Source: Clitoria ternatea
Taxonomy: Eukaryota > Streptophyta > Magnoliopsida > Fabales > Fabaceae
NCBI GenBank assembly: GCA_037962975.1
Contig: CM075675.1
Span: forward strand, 105,732,218-105,796,217
DNA length: 64,000 nt
Direction: 5' to 3'
Of this stretch, positions 47,820 to 63,981 are shown piece by piece. Within the stretch, counting starts at the first letter, position 1. Every line of letters starts with the position of its first letter. Made by a program: the position numbers and the translations under genes. Under the pieces are notes generated by a model, which did no database searches, was not told where the DNA came from, and saw nothing but the letters and a program-made list of their open reading frames with translations.

Positions 47820-48110
47820 AAGTGACACACCAAAAATGTCTCACACCGTGGATCAGATTAAGTAGGGTGAGATAAAGTCCTTGAAAGACTTCTAGAAAAA
47901 GGTTTTATAATGAGACATCTATGGTTTTAGGGTTGACAGAACCATTTCAACTTTATATCATCAAAGGCTCTGAAGGTGAAGTCGACATTTGCCTTTTCCT
48001 TGGCAAATAGTCCACCTCAAACTCTAGAGGACTTTGGCAGTAAAGCTGCTAAGTACATGGGCCAAAAAAATACATTTGGCAGTCATAAGATCAATACCAA
48101 TCCAGATACT
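47820..48110 (+). pseudogene. Decayed Tat-type gag fragment
   Basis: Plus-strand translation contains TFAFSLANSPPQTLEDFGSKAAKYM (47980-48056, given here only as a diagnostic block), which parallels the gag block ending FALSLAKSPP in the intact Tat element. Upstream, in another frame, is HTVDQIK-stop-GE-IKSLKDF, matching HTLAQIKQGENEGLKDF. Several stops and a frameshift show it is dead. It points to an older Tat insertion here. No matching pol was recognised downstream. Confidence 0.7.
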
Positions 48111-50483
48111 TGTTTTGAGAGAAAAGCCTAAATCAAATTGGTTTCCTCAAAAGGAATAAGATATAGAGTAGTCACTCCGATCTCAAAAACAAGTGAAATA
48201 TCTTAAATATGATAATACACTACAATTGACTAGTATAAGTATGTCTATACTCTTTTTCCTACCTTGAGGGTTTTCCTTAAGGAAGTTTTAAAGAGGCACA
48301 CGCCAGTATAGTTCGATATATAACTGGTTAACAAAATGTTTTTTACAATCCCTATGACTATTCATCTAAGTTTCATGTAGTATGATGTCCACATCAAAAC
48401 CTATTATTCGCGCGGAGCTTTAAGAGTAGTAGAAGCCCCGAGAGCAGCAACAATCAAATGAGAGTTAAATTTTTTCCCTAGAGTGGCAACAATTATCTAT
48501 ACTTAAGATTGTCCAATATAAGCATGATTAATAAAGAATTTCAAGATACGCAAAGAATGAATCAGAAGTAGGTTATACAAGTGATTGAGTCCCTTTCTTT
48601 ATTAAGTCTTGAGGGGCAAAATGGGTATCAACCTTAAGACACAATGATTCTAGCATGCAAACATGATAATTTGCACACCGAACAACGATAACATAAAAAA
48701 CAAAGCATCTTACCCAATCTGAAACTTGCATGTTGCATTTTAAAGATTCAACCACAAAACTAGACAACCCTGAAATAATGTTGGGGGTATATTAGAAGAA
48801 AATTTCATATGGTCATTTACTACTTCGAAAAGTAAATTTTTCAGAGACTTGTGAAACATCATCCCATTGAAGCAACTCTAAGTTATTTCAACAGACTGGA
48901 GGGCAAATGATCTAGACCAGTTACTAGTGCTGGTATCCGTAGGTCCACACCGGTAGTTATACAATGGCATCTTATATCAATATTAGCACCACAATCTAGC
49001 TTTCTTGCAGAACCCATGATAACTAGTATCGCTAATGAGCCACTGTTAAATATAGGTTGATGGGCACATTGAGGGTAAATCAGTCAACACCTGTAACTAT
49101 GTATGAAATGTTTGCGTCTATGTCAGCTTCCCTAAACTTACGAAAAAACACCAGCGGTCCACTCCATAAATAGTTAAATACCATCCATTTACTATACTTT
49201 GATGTACATTCAACCAACCCCAACACTTAAGCTCCAATATTGATATTATATTGATTTGAGTGTCAAAGTATCTTTGTATATGACACCCTATTTGACCCCA
49301 CAATGTGAGATACCAGTACATTGAATGAAATGACATCAAGATCTTAGAATCCCTGCTAAACTTAGGGAGATGATACCAAATCCCCACTAGATTAATGTAA
49401 AAAATAAAATATATAAGACTCAATATCCATACCAAAGATTTGTCCCTATACTAGACATATCACAGTATATACTTATAAAAGTCAAATTAAAATTGTGTAA
49501 TACTTCAAATACTTATTTTAACCAAATAAAATCACAACTATGCCAACTATAGGGAAAAAAATGAACCAAACAATTACATGAGAAGAGATGATTGTTTTGA
49601 TATACTTATATATAGACATATATTGATAATAAACATTTACTTTGGTTGTAAAATTGAAGTGTTGACACTTAATCCCTAACCTTTATGATTTAATCTTTGA
49701 GATTGTTTAATCAACCCATTACAATTTACACATTTGACTTTTGAAAATTATAATTTAAATCCCTTAAATTCTTCATATCAATCAATTACATTTTTAATAT
49801 CAAAGAAATAATTATAGACAACAAATAATTTTAAGAACTAAAACGATAGTTAAGAGCAATTTTAGGAAACAAGGCGATTGATTTTTCAAAATCAAACACT
49901 AAAATGATTTTTTTTTAAAAAGTAATATACTTTCACCACTACTAATTTCAAGGATCAAGTAAATGATTTATTCGAAATACCAACGATGGAATTCATGTAA
50001 GGTTTAAAAAACCGAAAATTGTTTAGTATTATGTGTCAGAACATACAGTAAGGTTATATACTTTCAATTATTTCAAAATAGAAAATCATTAACCATTGAC
50101 TAACTTCTAAACCAAGTGTACCAAAAAAAATTATAAAATAAGGAAGAGTATAGTACAATAAGCTGTTGCTTGGCATTTAGAAGTTACAAAATCATATTAA
50201 GATAATAAAAGAGAATTGCATTCACGCACTAAGTTTCGTTAACAGCATAAATCAATTTTGCGTAATAAAAGCAACACCCAGAGAGAGAGTTGGTAAATTA
50301 CTCAAAGAATATACAACGAGTGAATGCAGCAGCAGCAGTAGCCACACAAAGTGTATGATATAATGTTCACAAAGAGAGCATAGAGTTTTGCAAATATATT
50401 ATAAGTTGAAATGATGAGTTCTCAAAAAAGGGGAAAATAAAGGATGAGAACAGGTTCATGAGACATGGAAGTTGGTTGGTGAT
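48111..50483. other. Intergenic sequence between gag remnant and GLO
   Basis: AT-rich. Possible further decayed retrotransposon sequence runs to about 49450, but I could not align any domain. The part from about 50280 to 50483 is the 3' flank and probable 3' untranslated region of the minus-strand glycolate oxidase gene. Confidence 0.4.
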
Positions 50484-54452
<3,969 letters not shown>

Positions 54453-55460
54453 TTTCAAAGTTGCTTGTTGATGCTAACCTTCAGGAATCCTACAGGTCAT
54501 AGATTTCACATAAAGAGCATAAATTTTTCAGCTATAAGGCTTTCATCACAACCCTCAGCAACAAAGGTGAAGATATACTAGTTGATATAGGAATTAACTA
54601 GGAAGTAAACTACTACAAAAACCAAAACTATTCAATGATCTTAATAAATTCAGAGGCTGATTTCAGTCAGGTAAAACTTTCAAAAAAAGAAAAGGATGGA
54701 AATATAAATAAATGGAATTTGGAAAGTTTCTTCTGTTATTCCTGAAGTTTTTCCGGATTTTGGACTTTAAAGAGAGAACTATACACTTCGGATGCTACCA
54801 TATTGAATTTCAAATGAAAATTAAAAATTAAAAGCAAATATAGTGGCAGTGAAAGAAAGAAAAGAAAGTTACATAATGAAAACTCAGCCAAGAAAATCAA
54901 GGCTATGCTATAGCTTTTCTTCTAATATTTCAACAATAGTATTCACCCCATCATTGTATGGCTGAAACCCTCTTATAAATCTAATGAAATATGATATATA
55001 AAAGGGAGGGATAACAAGGAAAAGGAAGCACAACAAAGACTGATGCAAAGAAGATTGATGCTATAACATATTGGCTATCCAATACCAAATTTGATTCAAC
55101 AAACAAAAGTGAGCCTAATAAAACTCATGCAACAAACAAACACCACTCTTTATTCTTCATTTCACTCTAAAAAAAGAAGCATGGTCCTAAGGGTCACATG
55201 AAATGATGATATATTGAGCATGGAGATGAAACAAACTACACAAGTGGAGGGAAACAACAAAAGCAGACCTTGGTTTTCCAAAACTATGCAACTGTGTGCA
55301 TGCAGAAGAACCACTGGAGAGGAGCTCCTAGTGAGGAATAGAAACAGAATGAAGTGAAGAGTAGTAGCTAATAAGAGTTGATAAATACGTGGTAGAATAG
55401 AGACAAAGTAAGATGGGCCTCAAACTTTGTTATAACGTGTATATATGCTAGTGAAATAGA
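54453..55460 (-). promoter_or_regulatory. GLO 5' leader with probable intron, and promoter
   Basis: A minus-strand acceptor (CTGTAG before GATTCCTG) ends at 54490, and a donor (ACCAAG before GTCTGC) lies at 55268-55269. They predict a 5' untranslated intron of about 780 bp at 54490-55268. The upstream leader exon would start somewhere near 55400. TATATAC on the minus strand near 55439-55445 is a candidate TATA box. Confidence 0.5.
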
Positions 55461-56461
55461 ATTGGAATTTTCAAGTGGATGAGCTTTTGGAGGTGAGTAT
55501 TATTTTGAGCCAAATCTCATCAACAAAGTGAGGTGGTTCTCAGCCACAAACCCCTTGTGTGTTTCTCAGCACTCTTCCTTTCTTCATTATCATTTCCATC
55601 TCTAAATGGAAAAATAAAAAAGAAAATAAGACCAAAAAAGAAACTGTTTGTTCCTATCTTTTTCTTATATGTTGTTGTACAGTCCTAAAAACAGAACAAG
55701 AGTAGAACCTATACATGTGACATTGCGTAACAACCGTTTAGTGTGAGCTTAACTTTAGGAAGAGATTAGTCTGAGATGGATATATGGATATAGGAGAATT
55801 GCCTATGCATGAAAGGGTGGTAATACAAGTGGGTTGGGCACGACAAAAAAGGTTATGCTTATAGATAATGTAAAAAAAATGCATGTCATTTATCATCTCA
55901 CTGGGAAAATCTATGTCATCAATCTAATTTTACTCACTTTAAAAAATTCCATGTTTACTGCTTAGGAGAGTAGTTTCTGTTGTTATGGTAAGCGATTTAA
56001 TAAGGAAAATCATTTATTTATTTATTATTTTTTAGGGGTATGTGTATTATATATTAGTAGCACTCTTTTTTAAGATAATGTTTTGATGTATATAAATGAG
56101 TTACTAGCAAATTTTATTGACTGCAATTCAGCCACATATGTCAATTTTCTCATATCTAACTTCTCCCTTCAATTTTATGATTCTTTTTCACGGGATTGGA
56201 TCTTCTACGTTTCCAATTTGAACTGCACGTCATGCAGTGAAGATCCAAGGGCTGAAATCTTATTCAACACATTTGACTTTAACTTTTTTAACGTAAAACA
56301 AAAAATTAAAGGTGAAGATCGCATGCAGTTATTTTCAAACTACAGAGTCCCGATCCTTCTTTGTCTGTCCTTGTTTTATTTACTTGAAGAAGTTTTAAAA
56401 TATTAAAATCTCATTAAAAATTTTAAATCACGGCGATTCTTTTTTTAAAAATAATAAATTG

Positions 56462-56523
<62 letters not shown>

Positions 56524-57250
56524 ATTTAGCCTCAATAAATATTTTTTATTTTAGGTCTATAACAAAATAATAATAATAATAAAAGATAACAAAATGAGGT
56601 AATAAAATTATCCGAAATCATGAAACATGATTCTTGTTTATATCTATATATTTTGCTAAATAGATTTAGATTATTCTTATAGTCAGATAAACAGATTGTG
56701 TTGAATTTATGCAACACTAAATGTTATTGTTTGAATTGTTTAAATAAGTTAAAATGTACTATTTTTTTCATTCTTAAGAGTATATAAAATAAACACTTTT
56801 TAAAAATTTATCATAAAATATTGACAAAGTAAAATAATAATTTCATTTCATTTAATTCTATTTGATTATATTACATCGATGTTGTATTTTGTAACATTAA
56901 TTAATGCGATAACCTACCTTAAACAGAAATATCGCAATAAATGGAGAAAATTATTTAGGGCCAACTTGGATTCCAAATGATGATGACTGAGCTGACCCAC
57001 ACCAGTCCCACCCATACTATCTACGCTGCCAAATTCCACTTCTTTTCTTAAAGAAACAAAAAACAAAAATGTTCATTGTATGTTTGTTTACTATGTAATT
57101 AAAAAAATAAAGTTTTAAAAATAAAAAAATTTAAAAGTTAATATTGATTCTCGTTAGAAATATTAAAACTTCTTTTGACCATAAAATCTTTTTTTAAAAT
57201 TGATGGTTTGACCAACCCAACAAAAAACTAAACAAGGTATAAAACTTAGA
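55461..57250. other. Intergenic, with a microsatellite
   Basis: AT-rich, no gene. 56463-56520 is a compound (AC)n(TA)n microsatellite. A 107-codon plus-strand open frame at 56083-56406 has no recognisable domain, and base composition explains it. Confidence 0.5.
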
Positions 57251-58640
57251 GAAATTCTTGGATACCCTCTTTAAATTGAGGGTTTCAATGCCCCATAGCC
57301 ATGTATCATGCCACATATAAAAATTATATGTAATTTAAATAATTAGAATTGATACCCCCAGCCACACATTAAAACATTTTATTTGCTAAAATTTGAATGT
57401 GACAAGGCTTGATTCCGCAACACATTGGAGAGAAAGAACCCCACCACTAAACTATTTAACACATTCAAAAAATGACGTAATTATATATAGTTATATTATA
57501 TCTGTAGAATGTATATCTGTTAATAAAATCTATCTATAAAATAAACATTTTTGTCTTTTTTCATTTTGTATAAAAATTAAAATTAATGAATGAAAAAGGA
57601 CAGAAATATTTATTTTACAAATAAATTTTATTAATAGATATACATTCTATGAATATAATATAACAATATATGATTATGTTACATCTCTTAAATGTAACAT
57701 AGTGGTGAAGCTTTTCTTCCATCCCCTATTCAAATCGAACACTTCAGATGTTATCTTAGAATCTAAACAAAAAATGATGATTTAAAAAAATATGTGGCAT
57801 AGTTGACATGTGACTAAAGACCAATACATGTGGTATAAATTTAGTTGACACGTGGCTAGAGGCATCCATTCCAATTGCTTAAATCACACATGTGACTGTT
57901 GGCATCTATTCCTAAAAAACCTCATGATATATGTCTTCAATTTGCTAAGGCTCTTCTTCCATCTCCTAAACCTTGTTACACTTAAATTTTGAAATATAAA
58001 TATTTTAGCATGTTGACTATTTATGAGTGACTAGTTTGACTGGTTGCTAAATGCAGTAAATTGAGGGCTCTAATGCTCCTAGCCTCCTAGTCATGTGTCA
58101 ATTAAATTTATGCCCACATGTATTAATTTTTAACCACGTGTCAACTCAATCTATGCCACATATTTTTCTAAGTCATTATTTTTGTTTGGATTCTAAGATA
58201 GCATATGAAGCGTTCGATTTGAGCAGGAGATGGAAAAGAAGTTTCACCACTAGGTTACATTTAAGAAATGTAATATAACCATATATTGTTATATTATATT
58301 CGTAAAATGTATATCCGCTAATAAAATTTATTTGCAAAATAAATATTCTCACATTTTTTCGTTCATTAATTTTAGTTTTAATTTTTATACTAAATAAAAA
58401 AAAGATAAAAATATTTATTTTGTAAATAAATTTTATAAACAGATATACATTTTACAGACATAATATAACTATATATAGTTGCGTCATAATTTTTAAATGT
58501 GTTAAGTAATTTGGTGGTAATACTCTTTGTTTCTCTCTCATGTGTTGAGTGATTAAGTCTTATTACATTCAAATTTTGACATTTAAAATGTTTTAATGCG
58601 TTGACTATTTATTTCGACACGTGACTAAAGGCATCTAATA
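57251..58640. repeat. Two inverted copies of a hairpin-forming non-autonomous repeat
   Basis: Copy 1 has arms at about 57477-57562 and 57596-57690 that are near reverse complements of each other. Copy 2 has arms at about 58263-58345 and 58390-58490. Copy 2 is in the opposite orientation to copy 1, so the flanks also match as reverse complements (GTGGTGAAGCTTTTCTTCC near 57703; GGAAAAGAAGTTTCACCAC near 58230). A wider motif, GACACGTGGCTAGAGGCATCC at 57847 and GACACGTGACTAAAGGCATCT at 58614, also recurs. This looks like a long-TIR, MITE-like element (MULE-type is possible) present twice. The element limits and any TSD are not resolved. Confidence 0.65.
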
Positions 58641-59683
58641 ACTAAGTTTTTTTTTAATATAAGGACAGTCACTAAGTTGAATCTAATGGTTTTTTTTACT
58701 ATAGGGATTCTTCACAATAATATGCCATCTTTTTTAAGTCGGAAACAAATATATTATTGAGGCTAGTTTTTATCATGACTTTTTTCCCTTCACAAATCTA
58801 AATTTAAACATGCTTAAATATAATTAAACATATTTTTTCTTAATTGATTCCTAATGGATTCTATTTGAAGTTGATTTTGTTTTTTATATATTTTAGGATA
58901 ACAGTATAAAAGCCAAGATAAAAATTAGAGATCTAAAGTTTGAATCATGTAATGATCGCTTAAATATTCATATCAAGCATTGATTATGCTAGTTTTATAA
59001 AACAATTTGATTTTGATATATTATAATTATAGAAAAAATATCATCACTTAATTAAAATACACTAAAAGTATCTCAATTAGTTTTTTCATGCTCAAGTCAA
59101 AAAGGATATATCAAAAATAAAAATTACAATTTATTTTAGTGCATGCACATTATAATTTATTTAAAGATAATTATTCTGCTTCATTTTTTTAAAATATGAT
59201 TATTTCTACAAATTTAAAATTTCCTAGATTATTTCCCACTTTAAATAATATATGAGGATCTTGTTACGAAAATATTCTTAGAGAATTTATATTTGTTCTA
59301 TCTTACATGAAACAAATTTCTTTATTAATAATTTTGCTAAATAAATATGATTTAACTTTTAATAATTTTAAGAGGGTGTGAGATTTTTAACCTAGTTGTA
59401 TTAAATCTTTATTCTATAGTTTTTGGTGTGTGTCTTAAGAAAGACCGTCTCTTACTAAAAATCCTTTTTTTTCATCTTTATTTTAGTCATGACTCATAAG
59501 GTTGTGTAGCATTTTCCTGTTGGTCCAAGTCCAATGCCAACCAACTGTTTGTAGAATTGCCTCTAAGGGAAAAAGAAACAAAAGGGTATTTTTAAACAGG
59601 CAAAGTAGAGGTACGAGGAAGTGAAGTAGTTGTCATATCATACGAGGCTGTTTCACACAGTTATAGCAAATACGAGCATCAAC
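58641..59683. other. Intergenic, upstream of the methyltransferase gene
   Basis: AT-rich with no gene. The last 200 bp are the presumed leader and promoter of the O-methyltransferase gene. No TATA box could be named with confidence. Confidence 0.45.
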
Positions 59684-60194
59684 ATGGTGTTTCTTCATAA
59701 CGGGTCCATGTTACCCCGTGAAGCTGCTGTAGCATCTCTACTGAGAACTACAAGCTCTGATTCATTCTCTTCAACGGTTATTACCAACATTACCCTCCAT
59801 GTCACACCACAAAAGTGGAACTGCAGTGTTTCTTCTCCTTGTTGCCCTTTCTTCAATTCCAAGAGAAGCAGATGCAAGTGGAAACGGCTTGTCAGAAGCT
59901 GTTCCACCAGTGAGCTTGTCATTTCCAGTGATGAAAACTATGGCAACAAGCAGGTTGTTGGTCTCACTCCCCGCCTTTACGACTATGTCCTCAAAAATGT
60001 TCGAGAACCGGAGGTTAGGACCATACCCTTTTGCTCCATTCGTTGTTGAATATGAAAAGATCATTTTTTGGGGGGTGTCTGATATCAACTGTGTTTGGCA
60101 TGTTGTCCTTTGTGCTTTTTGAAAAATTGTTGCATTTCAGATTCTAAGGCAATTGAGAGAGGAGACCGCTTCTATGTGTGGAAGTCAGATGCAG
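59684..60194 (+). CDS. Caffeoyl-CoA O-methyltransferase-like protein, first two coding exons
   Basis: Exon 1 is 59684-60013 (ATG 59684; a second ATG at 59708 is possible) and exon 2 is 60141-60194, with GT-AG sites and phase 0. The N-terminal about 70 residues are Ser- and Arg-rich, like a plastid transit peptide. They are followed by GLTPRLYDYVLKNVREPE and, in exon 2, LRQLREETASMCGSQMQ. These blocks are the signature of the plant SAM-dependent O-methyltransferase group of the At3g62000 type, related to caffeoyl-CoA O-methyltransferases. The SAM-binding domain is not in the window because intron 2, from 60195, runs into a plastid DNA insertion and past the end. Whether the gene is intact beyond it cannot be told. 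Confidence 0.85.
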
Positions 60195-60404
60195 GTGTGT
60201 CACAATTATTTCATTTTTATGAAAATTCATTTGCATACTTTGCTAGTAGAATTCTTAATGTTGAGTTTATGCTTGTGTATTAAGTCTTCACCATGCAAGT
60301 AGTGGTTTCTAGTTCACATTTGGTTTTATGAAAGTAGGGCAGCATAAAAACATTTGGTTTCACGTTTGGCGTACTTCTTTCGTTTTCACGTTAGCGCCGC
60401 ATAA

Positions 60405-60789
60405 AATAACAGAAAATTCTATTATAGCCATTTTTGTACATTCAATGTACAGATATAGGAATACATAGAGTTGAACATAGTAAAATAAGAACTTGAAAGA
60501 TTTCGTTGAGATTGTTTGTTTGGAAATTTCCCGAAAAGCTAATCATAGGTTCTTCTCTCCATCGGAACAATAGAGCCGTTATGCTCATTACTAAACTTGT
60601 TGAAGAGATAAAATTGAACCAAGATATATCTTTTTTATCAGAGGTTGAATCGATAAGAATAATTAGGTCAAAAATTAGTATACATTCGGGGAAAATAAAA
60701 CTTCCATTGAAGAAAAGCAAATGAAAGGCTTTCATAAAAATTCTTGTAGAATTGAGAAAGAAGTTTTCATTCTGGACATGTCAGATCAT
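60405..60789 (-). pseudogene. ndhB: ndhB fragment (plastid-derived), 5' part of exon 1
   Basis: N-terminal part of the NAD(P)H-plastoquinone oxidoreductase subunit 2 gene, starting at 60787-60789. The third codon is TGA where plastid ndhB has TGG (Trp). Near 60449 five bases are missing relative to the plastid sequence as I recall it (the SVEYIE region), shifting the frame. The sequence stops at the NUPT border near 60405. Recognisable blocks include SITALLFRWREEPMISFSG. Not functional. Confidence 0.9.
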
Positions 60790-61090
60790 GAATTAGTATC
60801 TGTATCCAATCTCCAAAAAAAATCCCAATTGTTTCCAATTTTCTATTTTTGGAATGAAATATTTACGAAATCCCCATGAATAGGACCAAACCTTATTCCA
60901 TGGAATTTGCAAAAGATTCCTCTTTCTTATTAGCAAGTCTCCGGGAGGACTTAATTGATCCATGATTTATGTTTCATCTTTCATTTCTTTTTCGTTTGTT
61001 TCGAGAAATATATCAATCAATTCCGATTCTTTTTCGATTGAGATGTATAGATCCATAGGTCTATGTATCTATATAGATCCTGTTCATGAA

Positions 61091-61558
61091 TTAACGAAAA
61101 TGTGCAAAAGCTCTATTTGCCTCTGCCATTCTATGAGTCTCTTCCTTTTTGCGTATGGCATCACCACTGCCTTTGGCAGCATTGACTAATTCGAAACTTA
61201 ATTTCAAAGCCATATTTCAACTCGGAAGTTTTCGGGATGCCCTTAATAACCAACGAATGACAAGTGCTTTTCCTTGTGTGGATCCTATTTCAATGGGAAC
61301 TTGATGAGTCGATCCGCCTATGCGTCTTGCTTTTACTGCTATGTCGGGAGTTACTCCATCTATTGCTTGACGTAAAACAGATAGTGGATATGTTTTTGTC
61401 TTTTGTTGAATCTTTTTCACAGCTCAATAGATAATTTGATAAGCCAATGATTTTTTTCCATGTATCAGAATACGGTTAACCAACATGTTAACTAATCGAT
61501 TACGATAAATTGGTTCGTATTTTACGGTTTTTTCTTCTACAGTACCTCGCCGTGACAT
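61091..61558 (-). pseudogene. rps7: rps7 (plastid-derived), two internal stops
   Basis: Full-length match to plastid ribosomal protein S7: 468 bp, 155 codons plus stop, ATG at 61556-61558. Two in-frame TGA codons, after QIIY and after RKLPS, stand where the plastid gene has Arg; a single C-to-T change from CGA explains each. Other substitutions are scattered. The gene cannot give a full product. Confidence 0.94.
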
Positions 61559-61613
61559 GAGCGTGAAAGTGGGAATCCGTGTTTTTTTTATAACTTATAA
61601 GGGCTAAAATAAT

Positions 61614-61639
61614 TTATTTTGGCTTTTTGGCTCCATATT
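61614..61639 (-). pseudogene. rps12: rps12 exon 3 (plastid-derived)
   Basis: 26 bp exon ending in TAA, encoding the last residues (YGAKKPK). It has the size and position expected of the trans-spliced plastid gene, about 56 bp upstream of rps7. Non-functional in the nucleus. Confidence 0.9.
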
Positions 61640-62177
61640 GTAGGGTGGATCTCTAAAGATATGAAAGATCTCCCTCTAAACCGTACATACGACTTTCATC
61701 GAATACGGCTTTCCACAGAATTCTATATGTATCTATGACATCGAGTATGGAATTCTGTTTACTCACTTGAAATTGAGTATCCGTTTCCCCTCCTTTTGCT
61801 GCTAGGATTGGAAATCTTGTATTTTACATATCCATACGATTGAGTCCTTAGGTTTACAAATATAGTGTAAAGTGCTTTGAATTATTGCTATTTTACTCGA
61901 ACCTATTCTAAAAAAATCGAGGCATTTCGAATTGTTTGTTGACACGGACAAAGTCAAGGAAAACCTTTGTAATTATTTCCATATTGGACCTTGGACATAT
62001 CATAGTTTCGAATTGAATTTTGCTTTATTAGAAAAAAGATCTTTTGTCTCATGGTAGCCTGCTTTAGTTTCCTTATGAAACTTTCGTTATGGGGTTAGCC
62101 ATACACTTCACATGTTTCTAGCGATTCACATGGCATTATCAAATGATACAAGTTTTGGATAAGAATCTACAACGCAC
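61640..62177 (-). other. rps12 intron 2 (plastid group II intron)
   Basis: 538 bp between rps12 exons 2 and 3. On the minus strand it starts GTGCGTTG, the group II 5' consensus, and has the normal plastid length for this intron. Confidence 0.85.
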
Positions 62178-62409
62178 TAGAACGCCTTTGTTGACGATCC
62201 TTTACTCCGACAGCATCTAGGGTTCCTCGAACAATGTGATATCTCACACCGGGTAAATCCTTAACCCTTCCGCCTCTTACTAATACTACATAATGTTCTT
62301 GTAAATTATGGCCAATACCAGGTATATTCGCATTGATTTCAAATCCAAAGGTTAAGTGTACTCTGGCAACTTTACGTAAGGCAGAGTTTGGTTTTTTAGG
62401 TGTAATAGT
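62178..62409 (-). pseudogene. rps12: rps12 exon 2 (plastid-derived)
   Basis: 232 bp, the usual length, beginning TITPKKPNSALRKVARV. There is no stop, but several residues differ from the highly conserved plastid protein, for example His for Arg and Phe for Ser in the VARVHLTFGFE segment and Tyr for Ser in LQEHYVVLV. Exon 1, encoded elsewhere in plastid genomes, is absent. It is a dead nuclear copy. Confidence 0.92.
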
Positions 62410-63981
62410 GGAAAAGTTGACAGATAAGTCACCCTTACTGCCACTCTACAGAACCGTACATGAGATTTTCACTTCATACGGCTCATTGTTCAATTCTTTT
62501 GAAGTCATTGGATCCGTTTCCTCGTTCAAGAATCTCTCCCCTTCTTCCCCTCAGTTCCGAAGAGTAACTAAGACCAATTCAGTCACGTTTTCATGTTCCA
62601 ATTGAACATTTTCCTTTTTTTTATTCTCAAACAAAGGGGAAGTTTATTCTTTTTACTAAACATATGTGGATCCAGTCACGATCTTATAATAAGAACAACA
62701 AATATTTCTTGATCAATCCTTTTGTTCCCCATTCTTCGAGAATTAGAAAGATCCTTTTCAATTAAGTTTGAATTTGTTTGTTTGCAATCTGGACTGTTCT
62801 ACTGTATTTTTTTTTCTTTTTTATTTTCTTCTATCATTTCTTAAGGCCCACAGGTTTGATTTCGTAGAATCTGACACATTTTATCATTGAGCGAGAAGTA
62901 CAAAATAAATCAGATTGATTTTTCGATCAAAAGTACTATGTGAAATCTTCGGTTTTTTCCTCTTTTTCTATCCCTATTTCGTAGGTATAGTGTTTGAACC
63001 AATAGAGAACCTTGTTTTCTGTATCTGTATGAATTGATATTAATAAATTCCAATTCCTTCCCGATACATCCCAAGGAAAATCCTAAATTGGATTCCAAAT
63101 TGACGGGTTAGTGTGAGCTTATCTATGCGGTTATGCACCCTTCGAATAGGAATCCATTTTCTGAAAGATCCCGGCTTTCGTGCATTGGTGGGTCTTCGAG
63201 ATCCTTTCGATGACCTATGTTATGTTAAAAGGATATCTATATGATCCGATCGAGTGTGTAAAGCACGCGATAGCAGCAACGTAACGGGAGAGAGTATATA
63301 GAAAAGACAGTTCTATTTCTATTCTATTAGTATTTTTTATTAGTATTAAATTAGTATTAGTTAGTGATCTTGGTTAAAGCGAGTCCTTTCTTTCGTGATG
63401 AACTGTTGACATCAGTCTTACATTTTGTTTCTATGGACCGAGAAGAAAGGGAGCTCAACGGTAAGAGGATTGTAACATGAGAGAAGCAAGGACGTAAACC
63501 TTTTTCAAATATACAACATGGGTTCTGGCAATGCAATGTGGTTGGACTCTCATGTCGATCCGAATGAATCATCCTTTCCACGGAGGTCAATCTCTGGCGC
63601 AATAATGCAAGAGGAGGGGTTGATCCGTATCATCCATCTTGACTTGGTTCTGATTTCTCTATTTTTTTTAATCGAGTTGGGTTCTTCTCCTACCCCCGTA
63701 TCGAATAGAACATGTTGAGCCAAATCTTCTTCATGGAAAACCTACTTTATTTAGATAAGGAAAATCGTACAGTTTTATAAAATCATGTACTATTGCTTGT
63801 ACCCATAGTCAATCCTAATTCTGATAGGAGCAGTTGACAATTGAGTCCAATTTTTTCCATAATTTTTGTATCAGTAGTAGTGTGAAATGAAAGCCCAACT
63901 CCAAGTTGTTTAAGAATCGTGACGTTGAGTTTCTCCACCCTTTGCCTTAGGATTAATCAGTTCTATTTCCGAGGCAGGGAA
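62410..63981. other. Plastid rps12-trnV spacer
   Basis: Conserved plastid spacer, including the block beginning ATGGGTTCTGGCAATGCAAT at 63518, which is found in many angiosperm plastomes. The open frames here are incidental. No promoter was assigned. Confidence 0.8.

Noticed and set aside
56083..56406. 107-codon open frame
   Set aside because: AT-rich composition, no recognisable domain, no splice or promoter evidence.
60095..60283. Open frame crossing the methyltransferase exon 2 region
   Set aside because: Wrong frame; the splice sites and family match support only the 60141-60194 exon.
63518..63718. 66-codon frame in the plastid spacer
   Set aside because: Part of the conserved rps12-trnV spacer; not an accepted plastid gene, and here in nuclear pseudogenic sequence.
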